From the NCBI RefSeq assembly GCF_900108475.1, contig NZ_FNWO01000018.1, positions 1 through 53,380 of the forward strand: DNA of 53,380 nucleotides. Reading direction: 5' to 3'. Position numbers and translations under genes: made by a program. The notes beneath the pieces are model-generated. The model did no database searches, was not told the DNA's origin, and saw only the letters and a list, made by a program, of their open reading frames with translations. Below are positions 43,068 to 52,680 of this stretch, one piece after another. Source of the stretch: Magnetospirillum fulvum. Its GTDB lineage: Bacteria > Pseudomonadota > Alphaproteobacteria > Rhodospirillales > Magnetospirillaceae. Position 1 is the stretch's first letter, and each line of letters begins with the position of its first letter.

Positions 43068-45584
43068 CTATTTTTTCATCATTGCCCGCATCAGGTCGTT
43101 GGCGTCGAATACGACGTCGGGGGCATCCAGCCGCCCGTGCAGGCGAATCCCCAGCGGGGGCAGACCGGCATTGGCCGGAGCGATCGTGAGGCGGGCATCG
43201 ACCGCTTGTCCGCCCAGATCGACGCTGCCGGTTCCGGTCAGGCGGCCGCCCTCGGCGGTCAGGGTCAAATCGCGGCTGGAGACGGTGCCGCTTTCGGCGC
43301 GGAAACTGCCGGACAAGGCTGAAAAGCGGGTGGTGCCCCCGATCCGCCCGCCCGACAACAGCCCGGCAAGGTCGTGTCGGCTCAATCTGGCATTGGCCTC
43401 GGCCAGATCGAAACCCTGTATCGACCCGTTGGCAATGGTGATCTTGGCCTCGCCGCTGAGGGTCGCAGCCAAGTGCGCCGGAGCCAGTCCGCTCGCAGAC
43501 AGACGGGCCTGGCCGTCGAGCTTGCCCCCGGTCAGCGTCAGTCCACCCGCCGACAGTTTGAGACCGCCGGCATCGAGTCCGGACAGGGTCAGATCGCCGC
43601 TAAGACCGCCCGGCATCAGCCGCGCGCTTCCCTCGATACGTCCGCCCAGCGCCTGGGCGCGCAACCCGTCGATCGTGGCTCCGTTGCCCGTTCCGGTCAA
43701 AGCGAGATGGCCGGAAACCCCATCCAGCCTCCAGGATTTGACCATCAGGGTGGCGATGCGGACCGTCATCTCGGCGCGGGGAAGCCCGCCCAGCGGCATC
43801 GCCTCGACCCGCCCGCGCGGCACCGGGGGCGGCGGGGCGCTTTCCTCGCCCCGCGTCCGGGTGGAGTGTCCGGCGGCGGCGGGGCGGGGAGCCCGGGCTG
43901 CTGCCAGCGCCGTGCCTTTGCCTTCCGGCGGCAGGAAGGGGTCAAGCCGCACTTCGCCCGCAGTCAGGTCTGCCCGCACCGGGCCGTCCGGCTCGATCCG
44001 GACCGTGCCGCCGATCTGGGCGGCTCCGGCGGTCAGGCGTAAATCGTCGAGGGTCAAGCTGCCCTTGTCGCTGCCCAGCGTCGCGCTTGCCCTCAAGGCT
44101 CCGTCGCGGCTGGGACGATAATCGGAGACCAGCAGCCGCACCGCCTCGGCATAACTGGGGCCGTGCAGTTCCAGCGCGCCGACCAGCGTGCCGTCGTCGC
44201 CGCGCCCGCCATCGAACGCCGCCTCGATCCCCCGCACCGACAGGTGCGCGGCGATGCTCTGTCCCAGGCTGACCGAGCCGGTGGCGCGGATGTCGTCGAG
44301 CCCTAGCACCAGCGGCGACAGATCAAGACGCCCGTCCCGGCCGGACAGGGTGGCGTCGAGCCGGGCATTGCTGGGCCAGGCCCCGCCGCCGCTGCCCGGC
44401 CAGACCCAGGCGCGCAACCGGGGCGGATCGGCGCTGTCGAGCCGCATCCGGCCTTCGAAGGCCGGGCCGCGCTCTCCGGTCGATACTATCCCGCTGAGAC
44501 CCAGCGCGGTGGCGCCGGGAAGCTGGGCCGAGACGTTGCTGAGGGTCAGGATGCCGCCGTCGAGCATCGCACTGAGGCGGGGACGGCGCACCACCCCGCC
44601 GCGCCAGCGCACCGTGTCGGCGGCAAGGTCGAAATTGACCGTGACGTTGGCGGGCAACGGCAGACGCAGCGCCGGGCTGGTCGCCTTGGTGACCTTGGTC
44701 GGGGCCGAGGGGGGCGGAGCGGTCGTTGCGCTTCCCGCTGCCTCAGCCTCGGCCTTGGCCTTGGCCCGGACCAAAGCCGGACTCGACTGATCGAGGTCGA
44801 GGGTCTGGGCGCGCAGGCTGACATCGACCGCGACCGGGCTGGCCCCTAGAATGGCGACGATCTCGCCGCCCGCCCGCGATTCGCCCAATGCGACGGTGAT
44901 TTCCTGCAAAGCCGCCTCGTCCGGGGTTACCGACAGCCGTCCCTCGGCGGTCAACGGCAGGTCGGGCAGCACGTCCGATCCCGCCGCTCGGGCCAGCGAG
45001 GGCAGGTCGAGCGACATCCGCCCATCGGCCCTGGTTGCGGTGACCGTTGATTCGAGCCGGATCGTCCCCCCGGTCGAATCGGGTAGCCGCAATTGAGCGC
45101 GCAACGGAACCGCAGGTCCGCCGCCGGGCCGGGCTCCCTCGGCTTCGAACGGGAGGGACAATCCGCCCAATCCCAACGTGCCACTGGCAGTGAAGCCGCC
45201 GTCCAACCGTCCCCCGGACGCGAAGATCTCGCCTAGTCGCACCGTGCCGTCGAGCGACGCCCCGGCTCCCAACCGTCCGCCGATCAGGCCGATTTCGGCC
45301 AGGGCGATCCGCCCCGACAACAACGGCCAGATGCCAAATTCCAGCCGAACCGTTTCGAATCCGGCGGTGCCGATCGCGACCCGCTTCAAGGTGACAACCG
45401 GGCTGGGAACCAGACGGGCCGAGATCGGTCCCGACACCACCACCGGCCAGCCCAGCGCCGCCGTTGCGCTACGTTCGATCCCCGGACGCAACGAACTCCA
45501 ATCGATCAAGGCCGGAACCGCCAGCACCGCCACCACGCCGCCAGCCAGGGTTGCTGCGGCGATTTTCAGGGAGACAACAGTCAT
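43068..45584 (-). CDS. AsmA-family protein
   Basis: The 838-residue protein has one N-terminal membrane anchor (VSLKIAAATLAGGVVAVLAVPALIDW) and the AsmA N-domain (LRPGIERSATAALGWPVVVSGPISARLVPSPVVTLKRVAIG). Long beta-rich repeats follow, then the family C-terminus (FRAESGTVSSRDLTLTAEGGRLTGTGSVDLGGQAVDARLTI). AsmA-like proteins sit in the inner membrane facing the periplasm and are implicated in envelope lipid homeostasis. Its ATG overlaps the last four bases of the gor gene (ATGA), so the two are co-translated. Confidence 0.9.
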   Translation of the reverse strand: MTVVSLKIAAATLAGGVVAVLAVPALIDWSSLRPGIERSATAALGWPVVVSGPISARLVPSPVVTLKRVAIGTAGFETVRLEFGIWPLLSGRIALAEIGLIGGRLGAGASLDGTVRLGEIFASGGRLDGGFTASGTLGLGGLSLPFEAEGARPGGGPAVPLRAQLRLPDSTGGTIRLESTVTATRADGRMSLDLPSLARAAGSDVLPDLPLTAEGRLSVTPDEAALQEITVALGESRAGGEIVAILGASPVAVDVSLRAQTLDLDQSSPALVRAKAKAEAEAAGSATTAPPPSAPTKVTKATSPALRLPLPANVTVNFDLAADTVRWRGGVVRRPRLSAMLDGGILTLSNVSAQLPGATALGLSGIVSTGERGPAFEGRMRLDSADPPRLRAWVWPGSGGGAWPSNARLDATLSGRDGRLDLSPLVLGLDDIRATGSVSLGQSIAAHLSVRGIEAAFDGGRGDDGTLVGALELHGPSYAEAVRLLVSDYRPSRDGALRASATLGSDKGSLTLDDLRLTAGAAQIGGTVRIEPDGPVRADLTAGEVRLDPFLPPEGKGTALAAARAPRPAAAGHSTRTRGEESAPPPPVPRGRVEAMPLGGLPRAEMTVRIATLMVKSWRLDGVSGHLALTGTGNGATIDGLRAQALGGRIEGSARLMPGGLSGDLTLSGLDAGGLKLSAGGLTLTGGKLDGQARLSASGLAPAHLAATLSGEAKITIANGSIQGFDLAEANARLSRHDLAGLLSGGRIGGTTRFSALSGSFRAESGTVSSRDLTLTAEGGRLTGTGSVDLGGQAVDARLTIAPANAGLPPLGIRLHGRLDAPDVVFDANDLMRAMMKK

Positions 45585-47080
45585 GATGGATCAGGGGCCG
45601 TCTGTTCGGGGTCAGTGTCGGGGTCCGGCTGGGGCTGGGCGTCAGGCTCCGGCGCGGGGGAAAGGGAAGGGGAGTCGGTCGCGTCCGCGTCGGGCGCAGA
45701 CGGCGGGACCGGTTCGGGCCGTCGCTGGCGCAGGGTCACCAATTCCTCGGCAGCGGTGGGGTGGACCCCCAGGGTCGCGTCGAATTGTGCTTTGGTGGCG
45801 CGGCAGCGCAACGCCACCGCAAAGCCCTGAATGATTTCGGGCGCATCGGGGCCGATGACATGGACCCCCAGCACATGATCGTCGTCGCGCTCGACCACCA
45901 GCTTGACCAAAGCCCGCCCCTCGCGGCCGGTCAGGCCTTGGCGCAGGGGACGGAAGCGCGAGAGATAGACATCGACGCTGCCATACAGCCGCCGTGCCTC
46001 GTCCTCGCCCAGCCCGACCGTCGCCAGCGGCGGCGCGCCGAACACCGCCGTCGGCACCAATTGATGGTCGATCGCGGTGGGGCACCCCTGGAAGGCGGTG
46101 CGGACGAAGGCTCCGGCCTCGGCCAGCGCCGCAGGAGTCAGATTCAGCCGGTTGGTGACGTCGCCGACCGCCCAGATATGGCGGACCGAGGTTCGGGAGA
46201 AGGCATCGACGATGATCGCGCCCCGCTCGTCGATCTCCACTCCCGCCGCCTCCAGCCCCAACCCGGCGCTGTTGGGCCGCCGACCGGTGGCATAGAGGAT
46301 CAGATCGGTCTCGATCGTCTCGCCCGGATTGCCCTCGGGATCGGCGGTGAGAACCCGCGTGCCGGTGCGGTCGCGCTCGATGGCGCGGACCAGGGTGCGC
46401 GGGCGGATATCGACGCCCAGCGCCCGCATCTCCTCGGTCTGGGCCGCGCGCAGATCGGGATCGAAGCCGCGCAGGATCGCCTCGCCGCGCAGAATCTGGG
46501 TGACCTCGACTCCGAGCGCGTTGAAGATTCCGGCGAACTCGACCGCGATATAGCCGCCGCCAACGATCACCGCCCGACGCGGCAATTGCATCAGGTCCAG
46601 CGCTTCGTTCGAGGTGATCGCGTGTTCGATCCCGGGCAGGGTGGGAAGGAAGGGCTTGCCCCCGGTCGCGACCAGAATCGTCGCGGCGGTCAGGCGGCGC
46701 TCGCCCACCTGGATTGTATGGGGATCGACCAGGGTGCCGCGTCCTTCGACCAGGGTGACCCCGGCCTCGCGCAGCACGCGGGCATAGATCGTCTCCAGCC
46801 GGTTCAGTTCGGCGTTCTTCGCCGCGACCAGCCTTGCCCAATCGAACTCCGCCCCTTCAATTCGCCAGCCAAACGCCTCGGCATCGGCCAGTTCAGAGGC
46901 GAACCCGGCCCCGATCACCAGCAGCTTCTTGGGCACGCAGCCGCGCATCACGCAGGTGCCGCCGACTCGCGATCCCTCGACCACCGCGACCCGACGCCCG
47001 GCTTCGGCCGCTAGCCGACTGGCCCGAACGCCGCCGGAACCGGCCCCAATCGTGATCAAGTCGAAATCGTAGGCAGTCAT
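45581..47080 (-). CDS. gor: Glutathione-disulfide reductase
   Basis: The 499-residue FAD/NADPH enzyme reduces GSSG. It has the FAD motif IGAGSGGVRASRLAAEAG and the redox-active disulfide GTCVMRGCVPKK (C43, C48). NADPH fold VIVGGGYIAVEFAGIF, FAD motif 2 IWAVGDVTNRLNLTPAA and the interface HPTAAEELVTLR complete the set. It exceeds the usual 450-460 aa because of a C-terminal tail of about 40 residues rich in Pro, Asp and Gln (EPVPPSAPDADATDSPSLSP...). The tail is probably disordered and absent from most homologues. First gene of an ATGA-coupled pair with the AsmA gene. Confidence 0.93.
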   Translation of the reverse strand: MTAYDFDLITIGAGSGGVRASRLAAEAGRRVAVVEGSRVGGTCVMRGCVPKKLLVIGAGFASELADAEAFGWRIEGAEFDWARLVAAKNAELNRLETIYARVLREAGVTLVEGRGTLVDPHTIQVGERRLTAATILVATGGKPFLPTLPGIEHAITSNEALDLMQLPRRAVIVGGGYIAVEFAGIFNALGVEVTQILRGEAILRGFDPDLRAAQTEEMRALGVDIRPRTLVRAIERDRTGTRVLTADPEGNPGETIETDLILYATGRRPNSAGLGLEAAGVEIDERGAIIVDAFSRTSVRHIWAVGDVTNRLNLTPAALAEAGAFVRTAFQGCPTAIDHQLVPTAVFGAPPLATVGLGEDEARRLYGSVDVYLSRFRPLRQGLTGREGRALVKLVVERDDDHVLGVHVIGPDAPEIIQGFAVALRCRATKAQFDATLGVHPTAAEELVTLRQRRPEPVPPSAPDADATDSPSLSPAPEPDAQPQPDPDTDPEQTAPDPS

Positions 47081-47330
47081 GGGTGAATCCTTCGGCCGGG
47101 GAAGGCCTTCTTTCTACCAAGACGGATCGGCAGCGAGAAGCGCCACGTCAGGCGCGGCTCCGGCGTCTGGCCGACAGACGCCGACATGCGGCGGAACCAG
47201 ACCGGTGGGAGCCAGCGTTGCAGGTCAACCCCGGCTCCGACCATGATTCCAGCTATTGCCCCCGCTGCGGCAAGCTTTTTTTGTGCGCCGCCGCACATAC
47301 CCGCCATGAAGCCGGTTGGGGCGTTCCGGT

Positions 47331-47531
47331 CTAGACCCGGCCTTCGAAGCCGAATCCGGCGGCATCAATTGCGGCTTTGACCTGGGCTTCGTCGGCTCCA
47401 TCGACGGTTACCGCCTGGCGGTCGAGATCGACCTGGACCGTGGCCATAGGCGCGGCTTCGGCGATAGCCTGGGAGACGGCGCGGGCGCAGCCGCCGCAGG
47501 TCATGCCGGAAACGCGATAGGTGGTGGACAT
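47331..47531 (-). CDS. copZ: CopZ-like copper chaperone (HMA domain)
   Basis: The 66-residue single heavy-metal-associated domain has the metal loop GMTCGGCARAV (CxxC) and the beta-alpha-beta-beta-alpha-beta pattern ending AAIDAAGFGFE. It carries Cu(I) to the P-type ATPase encoded upstream on the same strand. GGAGAG precedes ATG 47531. It is last in the copA-deacetylase-copZ string. Confidence 0.9.
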   Translation of the reverse strand: MSTTYRVSGMTCGGCARAVSQAIAEAAPMATVQVDLDRQAVTVDGADEAQVKAAIDAAGFGFEGRV

Positions 47532-47580
47532 CGGTTGCTCTCCTCTGCTGAAACGACACAAGCGGCGGGCGGGGGTTTTG

Positions 47581-48714
47581 CTAGCCCCCCGCTCCAGTAC
47601 GAATGATGGTCGAAACCGGGACCAGCACCAACCCTTTGGCCTCCAGCCCCGGTACCCATCCCGCCAGCGCCTCGATGGTGCCGTCGTGGGGGTGGCCGAT
47701 CGCGACGGCGAAGCCGTGGCGGCGGGCATAGGCTTCGGCCTTGGCGAGCTGGGCGCGGACATGGGCGACGCCCTGGTCGTTATCAAGGAAGACGTGGCGC
47801 GAGGCGAACGGCACGCCGAACTGGCGGGCGGTTTCGGCTCCGGCGCTGCGCTCGGTGGTGACGGAATCGACAAAGATCAGACCGCGCCGCCGCAATTCGG
47901 CCATCACCACCCGCATCGAGGCGGGATCTCCGGTGAAACGGCTGCCCATATGGTTGTTGATGCCGATGAAACCGTCAAAACGCGACAGATCCCAGTCGAG
48001 GCGGCGGCGGATTTCCTCGGGCGTCTGGCCGACCTCCAGTACCTCGGGACCGGCTTCGAAATTGGCTCCGCGCGGCTGCATCGGGACATGGACCATCAAT
48101 TCGTGGCCGCGACGGCGCGCCTCGGCGGTCAGCCGGGGCAAATCCTCGGCATAGGTCATGAAGGACAGGGTCAGCGGTCCGGGCAGGGCGGAGATCCGCT
48201 CGGCGCGGCGGCGGTCGATGCCAAGATCGTCGATGATGATCGCGATCATCGGGCGGCCGCCGACCCGGGGCGACGGTGCGGCATGGCGCATCCACACCGC
48301 CGCTCCGGCGGGGGGAAGCTTGGCCGAGGGAACCGACGGCGGCGGGGCGGGCAGCATCGCCACCACGTCCGAGGCACGGCCGATTTCCAGCGATTCCGAC
48401 GAACCGGGATCGGGGCGCGGCGGCGGCGGCTGGATCAGCGGCGGGCCGGATTCGGCGGGGGCAGATTCCTCCTCGGACGAAAACGGCGGCAGCGGCGGAG
48501 CTTCCGGGGCGGTCTGGGGCGGCTCGGGCTGAATCGTCGCGACCGGTGGAGGAGCGACGGGGGCGGGGGGAGGACCGGACCAGCGGCCGAGACCGAGCCC
48601 TAGCAGCAGTCCGAGCACCAGCACGGCGGCCAAAGCCGCAACGATCACGCCGGGGCGTTGCCACAGTGGGCGTCTGTACCCCATCAGCATCCGTCTGACC
48701 TCACGTCGGCCCAC
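47581..48714 (-). CDS. Divergent polysaccharide deacetylase family protein (DUF610/YibQ-like)
   Basis: The 377-residue protein has an N-terminal membrane anchor (GVIVAALAAVLVLGLLLGLGLG), a Pro/Glu-rich linker of about 100 residues, and a C-terminal deacetylase-like barrel (MIAIIIDDLGIDRRRAERISALPGPLTLSFMTYA, LMVHVPMQP, GINNHMGSRFT, FVDSVTTERSAG, AIGHPHDGTIEAL). The DD, HxPM and NNHMGS motifs define PF04748. It is periplasmic and anchored; activity is unproven for the family. ATG 48714, 48690 and 48684 are possible starts. It separates copZ from copA on the same strand. Confidence 0.88.
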   Translation of the reverse strand: MGRREVRRMLMGYRRPLWQRPGVIVAALAAVLVLGLLLGLGLGRWSGPPPAPVAPPPVATIQPEPPQTAPEAPPLPPFSSEEESAPAESGPPLIQPPPPRPDPGSSESLEIGRASDVVAMLPAPPPSVPSAKLPPAGAAVWMRHAAPSPRVGGRPMIAIIIDDLGIDRRRAERISALPGPLTLSFMTYAEDLPRLTAEARRRGHELMVHVPMQPRGANFEAGPEVLEVGQTPEEIRRRLDWDLSRFDGFIGINNHMGSRFTGDPASMRVVMAELRRRGLIFVDSVTTERSAGAETARQFGVPFASRHVFLDNDQGVAHVRAQLAKAEAYARRHGFAVAIGHPHDGTIEALAGWVPGLEAKGLVLVPVSTIIRTGAGG

Positions 48715-48793
48715 CCGGGTCTCCTTTACGATTTCGGTTGATCGGCGGTTATAGACCGGGCGGGAGGACGGTCCAAGGCAAGAGAGGCGGTGA

Positions 48794-51004
48794 TCACGAC
48801 GGGCGCCACCGCTTCAGCAGCAGGGCGTTGGTCACCACCGAGACCGAGGACAGCGCCATCGCCGCCCCGGCCAGCGCCGGACTGAGCAGCCCCGCCGCCG
48901 CCGCAGGCAGGGCGATCAGATTATAGGCGAAGGCCCAGACCAAGTTCTGGCTGATTTTCCGCGAGGTGGCGCGCGAAATCGCCAGAGCTTGCGGCACCAG
49001 GGCCGGATCGCTCCGCATCAAGGTCAGCCCGGCGGCCTGCATCGCCGCGTCGCTGCCGCCGCCCATCGCGATTCCGATATCGGCGGCGGCCAGGGCGGGA
49101 GCGTCGTTGATGCCGTCGCCGACCATCGCCACCACGCCGAATTCGGATTTGAGCCGGGCCAGTTCGGCGACCTTGTCCTCGGGCAGGATTCCGGCGCTGA
49201 CCCGGTCGATCCCGACTTTCGCGGCCACCGCCCGGGCGGCGCGGGGGCTGTCGCCGGTCAGCATCGCCGGGACGAGTCCCATCCGCTTCAACGCCGCCAC
49301 CGCCGCCACCGCCGTCGGGCGGACCGGGTCGGCCAAGGAGACGAAGCCGATCAGGGCCTTATCCGCCGCCACCCACATCAGGGTGTGGCCCAAAGCCTCT
49401 TCCGCCTCGGCCGCTTCGGCCAGCGGGGCGGGATCGATCCCGCTTTCCGTCATCAGGCGGCGGCTGCCGATCACGATTGTCCTCTCTGCCACAATCGCGG
49501 TCAGGCCGCGACCGGGCAGGGCACGAAATTCGCTGACCGGGTCCAAACCCAGTCCTTCGCTTGTTGCCGCCGCGACGGTGGCCCGCCCCAGCGGATGTTC
49601 GCTGCCCTGCTGGGCCGAGGCGACGAGGCGAAGCAGCGCCGTCCGGTCGCCGTCCAGAGCGCAAACGGCCGCCAGGGCCGGGCGTCCCTCGGTCAAGGTG
49701 CCGGTCTTGTCGAACGCAATCGCTGCGACCTTGTGGGCGCGCTCCAGCGCTTCGGCGTCCTTGATCAGGATGCCGTGACGGGCGGCGAGACCGGTGCCGA
49801 CCATCAATCCGGCCGGGGTCGCCAATCCCAGCGCGCAGGGGCAGGCGACCACCAGCACCGACACCGCCGCGACAAAGCCGGTCGTGCTGTCACCGGCCAA
49901 TCCCCACCAGCCCAGGAAGGTCGCCGCCGCCAGCGCCACCACGACCGGGACGAAGATCGCCGAGACCCGGTCGACCAGCGCCTGGACCGGGGCTTTGCTG
50001 GCCTGGGCACCGCGCACCAGCCGGATGATCCGGCCGATCGTCGATTCGGCGCCGACACGGGTGGCGGCAACCCGCAACAATCCCTCGCCATTGACCGATC
50101 CGGCTACCACCATGTCGCCTGCGCCGCGTCCGACCGGCAGGCTTTCGCCCGTCACCAGCGACTCGTCCAAGGTGCTGTCGCCTGCGCTGATGGTGCCATC
50201 GACCGGCACCCGCTCGCCGGGGCGGATCAGCACGGTTTCGCCGATCCCGACCAGGGCGGCGGGAACCTCGATCTCGAGTCCGTCACGCTCGACCCTCGCC
50301 GTCGCGGGCTTCAGCCGCATCAACGCCCGGATCGCTCCGGCGGCGGAATGGCGGGCGCGGTTTTCCAATGTCTTGCCGAGCAGGACCAGGGTGATGACCA
50401 CCGCCGATCCCTCGAAATACAGCGTTCCGTGGTGGGCATCGCCACTCAGCACCCGATAGGCCGACAGCCCGAACGCCGCCGAGGTTCCCAGCACCACCAG
50501 CACGTCCATGTTGCCCGCCCCGCCGCGCAGCGAGGCCCAGGCTCCACGATAGAACCGCGCGCCGATGCCGAATTGGACCAAGGCGGCCAAGATCAATTGG
50601 GTCCAGGGCGGCAGCAAAGCGTGTCCGCCCGCCATCTCCAGCCCCATGTCGAGCATCAGCGGCAGGGCCAGCAGCGCCGACAGCGCCAGCAGCCCTAGAT
50701 CGCGTCTGTCTCGCCGGATTCGGTCGGCCTCGGCGCGGTCAAGGTCTTCGTCCTCGCCCGAACGGGCGGGGTCGGGGGCGAATCCGGCCTTGACGATGGC
50801 GGCTTCCAGCGTCGGCGGCGAGACCAGGGCGGGATCGTAGCGGATGTCGGCCCGTTCGGCGGCGAGGCTGACCAGGGCTCGCTCGACCCCCTCGACGCGG
50901 CCAAGCACCCGCTCCAGCCGGGTCGAACACGCGGCGCAGGTCATGCCGTTGATGCCAAGCGACAGGTCGGCCAAGTCTTTCGCCGGGGAAGAGTGCGACG
51001 TCAT
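48794..51004 (-). CDS. copA: Copper-exporting P1B-type ATPase CopA
   Basis: The 736-residue inner-membrane pump has an N-terminal HMA domain (GMTCAACSTRL, C23/C26). Then come eight membrane helices including VACPCALGLATPAGL (CPC, Cu(I) site), the phosphorylation site DKTGTLTEG, the HP motif SEHPLGRA, and the hinge GDGINDAPALAAADIG. This exports Cu(I) from cytoplasm to periplasm. ATG 51004 is chosen because the in-frame ATG at 51067 only adds a Pro-rich stretch. A TTGACC / ATTTAA pair upstream (51067-51062 and 51042-51037) has the long 19-base spacer of MerR-type promoters, but I do not see a CueR dyad. Confidence 0.94.
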   Translation of the reverse strand: MTSHSSPAKDLADLSLGINGMTCAACSTRLERVLGRVEGVERALVSLAAERADIRYDPALVSPPTLEAAIVKAGFAPDPARSGEDEDLDRAEADRIRRDRRDLGLLALSALLALPLMLDMGLEMAGGHALLPPWTQLILAALVQFGIGARFYRGAWASLRGGAGNMDVLVVLGTSAAFGLSAYRVLSGDAHHGTLYFEGSAVVITLVLLGKTLENRARHSAAGAIRALMRLKPATARVERDGLEIEVPAALVGIGETVLIRPGERVPVDGTISAGDSTLDESLVTGESLPVGRGAGDMVVAGSVNGEGLLRVAATRVGAESTIGRIIRLVRGAQASKAPVQALVDRVSAIFVPVVVALAAATFLGWWGLAGDSTTGFVAAVSVLVVACPCALGLATPAGLMVGTGLAARHGILIKDAEALERAHKVAAIAFDKTGTLTEGRPALAAVCALDGDRTALLRLVASAQQGSEHPLGRATVAAATSEGLGLDPVSEFRALPGRGLTAIVAERTIVIGSRRLMTESGIDPAPLAEAAEAEEALGHTLMWVAADKALIGFVSLADPVRPTAVAAVAALKRMGLVPAMLTGDSPRAARAVAAKVGIDRVSAGILPEDKVAELARLKSEFGVVAMVGDGINDAPALAAADIGIAMGGGSDAAMQAAGLTLMRSDPALVPQALAISRATSRKISQNLVWAFAYNLIALPAAAAGLLSPALAGAAMALSSVSVVTNALLLKRWRPS

Positions 51005-51166
51005 CGCTGCGGGCCTCGTCGATTTGCGAACATTTCTTAAATGGGGAGGCGGCGGCGGCGAGGTCAAGCCTAAACCTCCGCCCTGCCATTCCGCTGGACC
51101 GCACCCTGTCTTTACGGGTAATTTTCAGGCTGGTTCCGACAGGTTTTCCTTGGAGAGGTGCCCGCC

Positions 51167-52342
51167 GTGCATGATCCGTATAACGCTTTCACTCTCGGCG
51201 GCGATGTCTATATCGATGGCGCCCGCCAAGGTCCGCTGGCCGGGCTGACCTTTGCCGCTAAGGATGTGTTCGACGTCGCCGGTTATGTTACCGGTGCCGG
51301 TAATCCCGATTGGCGGCGGTTGGCCGAACCGGCCCGACAGACCGCCTGGGCGGTGTCGGCCTTGCTGGAATCCGGCGCCCGTCTGGTCGGCAAGACCCAC
51401 ACCGACGAATTGACCCGCGGCATCTTCGGCGACAATTCCCATTACGGTACCCCGGAAAATCCGCGTGCTCCCGGCCATGTTCCGGGCGGATCGTCCAGCG
51501 GCTCGGCGGTCGCCGTCGCTGGTGGCCTGGCCGACATGGCGCTCGGCACCGACACGGCGGGTTCGACCCGTGTTCCGGCCTCGTTCTGCGGCGTGTTCGG
51601 GCTGCGGCCGACGCTGGGGGTGGTCCCGATGGACGGCGTGTTGGGCCAGTCCAACACGTTCGATACGGTCGGGCTGCTCGCCGCCGATCCCGACGTGCTG
51701 GCGCGGATGGGCGAGGTTCTGCTGCGTAAAAAGGTGGCCGACCAGCGCCCGGCCCGCGCCGTCGTGCTCGAAGATACGCTGGAAGCCGCCGATCCCGAGG
51801 TTGCTGCCGTGATCGAGGCGGCGCTGCCCCGGATCGCCGAGGCGGTGGCCCCGGTGACGCGCGGTGTCCGCATCTCGCCGGTGCCGTTGTCCGACTGGAT
51901 CGAGCCCCAGAACGCGATTCAGGGCCGCGAGGCGTGGGAGACGTTCGGCGATTGGATCAACCGCTCGAACCCCCGCTTTGGCTTCGAGGTCGCCGACAAT
52001 TTCCTGAGAGGCTCGCGGGTCGCCAACCGCACCTTGTCGGCGGCGCGGGGGTTCCGGCTGCGGGCGCGGCGTTGGGTGCTCGACGCGCTGGAAGGCCATG
52101 CGGTGCTGGTGCTGCCGACCACTCCGGTCACTGCGCCGCCGGTGCAAAGCCCGCGTTCGGTGATGTGGGATATCCGCTCGCGCATCATCAGCCTGACCGC
52201 GATTGCCGGAATGGCGGGATGCCCCCAGATCAGCCTGCCACTGTGTAACGTCAACGGTCGTCCGGTCGGTCTGTCGCTGATCGGGCCGCGCGGCGGTGAT
52301 TCGCTGCTGCTGGCCGCCGCCCGCCGGATCGGCAAGGCGTAG
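51167..52342 (+). CDS. Amidase-signature enzyme
   Basis: The 391-residue enzyme carries the Ser-cisSer-Lys triad: Lys in LTFAAKDVFDVAG, cis-Ser in VPGGSSSGSAVAVAGGLADMALGTDTAGS and the nucleophile Ser in GTDTAGSTRVPASFCG. It hydrolyses a C-N amide bond; the substrate is unknown, and the short length is typical of small-amide amidases. GTG 51167 (MHDPYNAF) has GGAGAGG at ideal distance; GTG 51158 is an alternative. It is divergent from copA and followed by a strong terminator. Confidence 0.88.
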   Translation: MHDPYNAFTLGGDVYIDGARQGPLAGLTFAAKDVFDVAGYVTGAGNPDWRRLAEPARQTAWAVSALLESGARLVGKTHTDELTRGIFGDNSHYGTPENPRAPGHVPGGSSSGSAVAVAGGLADMALGTDTAGSTRVPASFCGVFGLRPTLGVVPMDGVLGQSNTFDTVGLLAADPDVLARMGEVLLRKKVADQRPARAVVLEDTLEAADPEVAAVIEAALPRIAEAVAPVTRGVRISPVPLSDWIEPQNAIQGREAWETFGDWINRSNPRFGFEVADNFLRGSRVANRTLSAARGFRLRARRWVLDALEGHAVLVLPTTPVTAPPVQSPRSVMWDIRSRIISLTAIAGMAGCPQISLPLCNVNGRPVGLSLIGPRGGDSLLLAAARRIGKA

Positions 52343-52367
52343 CGCTGGAGCGTCAGCGTCGAAGACG

Positions 52368-52402
52368 AAAGGGCGCAGACCGGTCTGCGCCCTTTTCTTT
52401 TT
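52368..52402 (+). terminator. Rho-independent terminator of the amidase gene
   Basis: AAAGGGCGCAGACC / GGTCTGCGCCCTTT is a perfect 28-base palindrome followed by TTCTTTTT. It lies 26 bases after the stop. Confidence 0.88.
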
Positions 52403-52680
52403 CGTGCCATGCCGTTCGACCGGGTGCGGGGCGCGATAATCCGTGATAAAGGCAGGCTACATAACGACTGCCGACAATCCGCCGCGACCGTCCGAGCCCG
52501 CTGTCCGGTTTCAGACAGGGTCTGTCACGGTTGCGACAGCGTCGAAACCGTCGCGCTGGCGCCGGAAGGACAGCCGTGCCGCTCTCTCTCGTCGATTAAG
52601 GCGATCGTTTAGAATGGCATGGCGCTTGCTTTTGTAATTTTCGATCTCGATCCCGACCGGTTTTCAAGGATTTTCGTAGG
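52403..52680. other. Upstream region of the DUF2478-DUF364 gene
   Basis: No gene. A short dyad CTGTC-N8-GACAG lies near 52525-52545 and could be an operator. AGGATG at the start of the next gene supplies a weak ribosome-binding context. Confidence 0.3.

Noticed and set aside
47077-47307. 76-codon minus-strand ORF whose TGA overlaps the gor ATG
   Set aside because: The ATGA overlap is tempting, but there is no ribosome-binding site, no recognisable family and poor gene-like composition.
51005-51157. CueR-type copper promoter before copA
   Set aside because: The -35/-10 pair has a long spacer but the CueR dyad (ACCTTCC..GGAAGGT) is absent.
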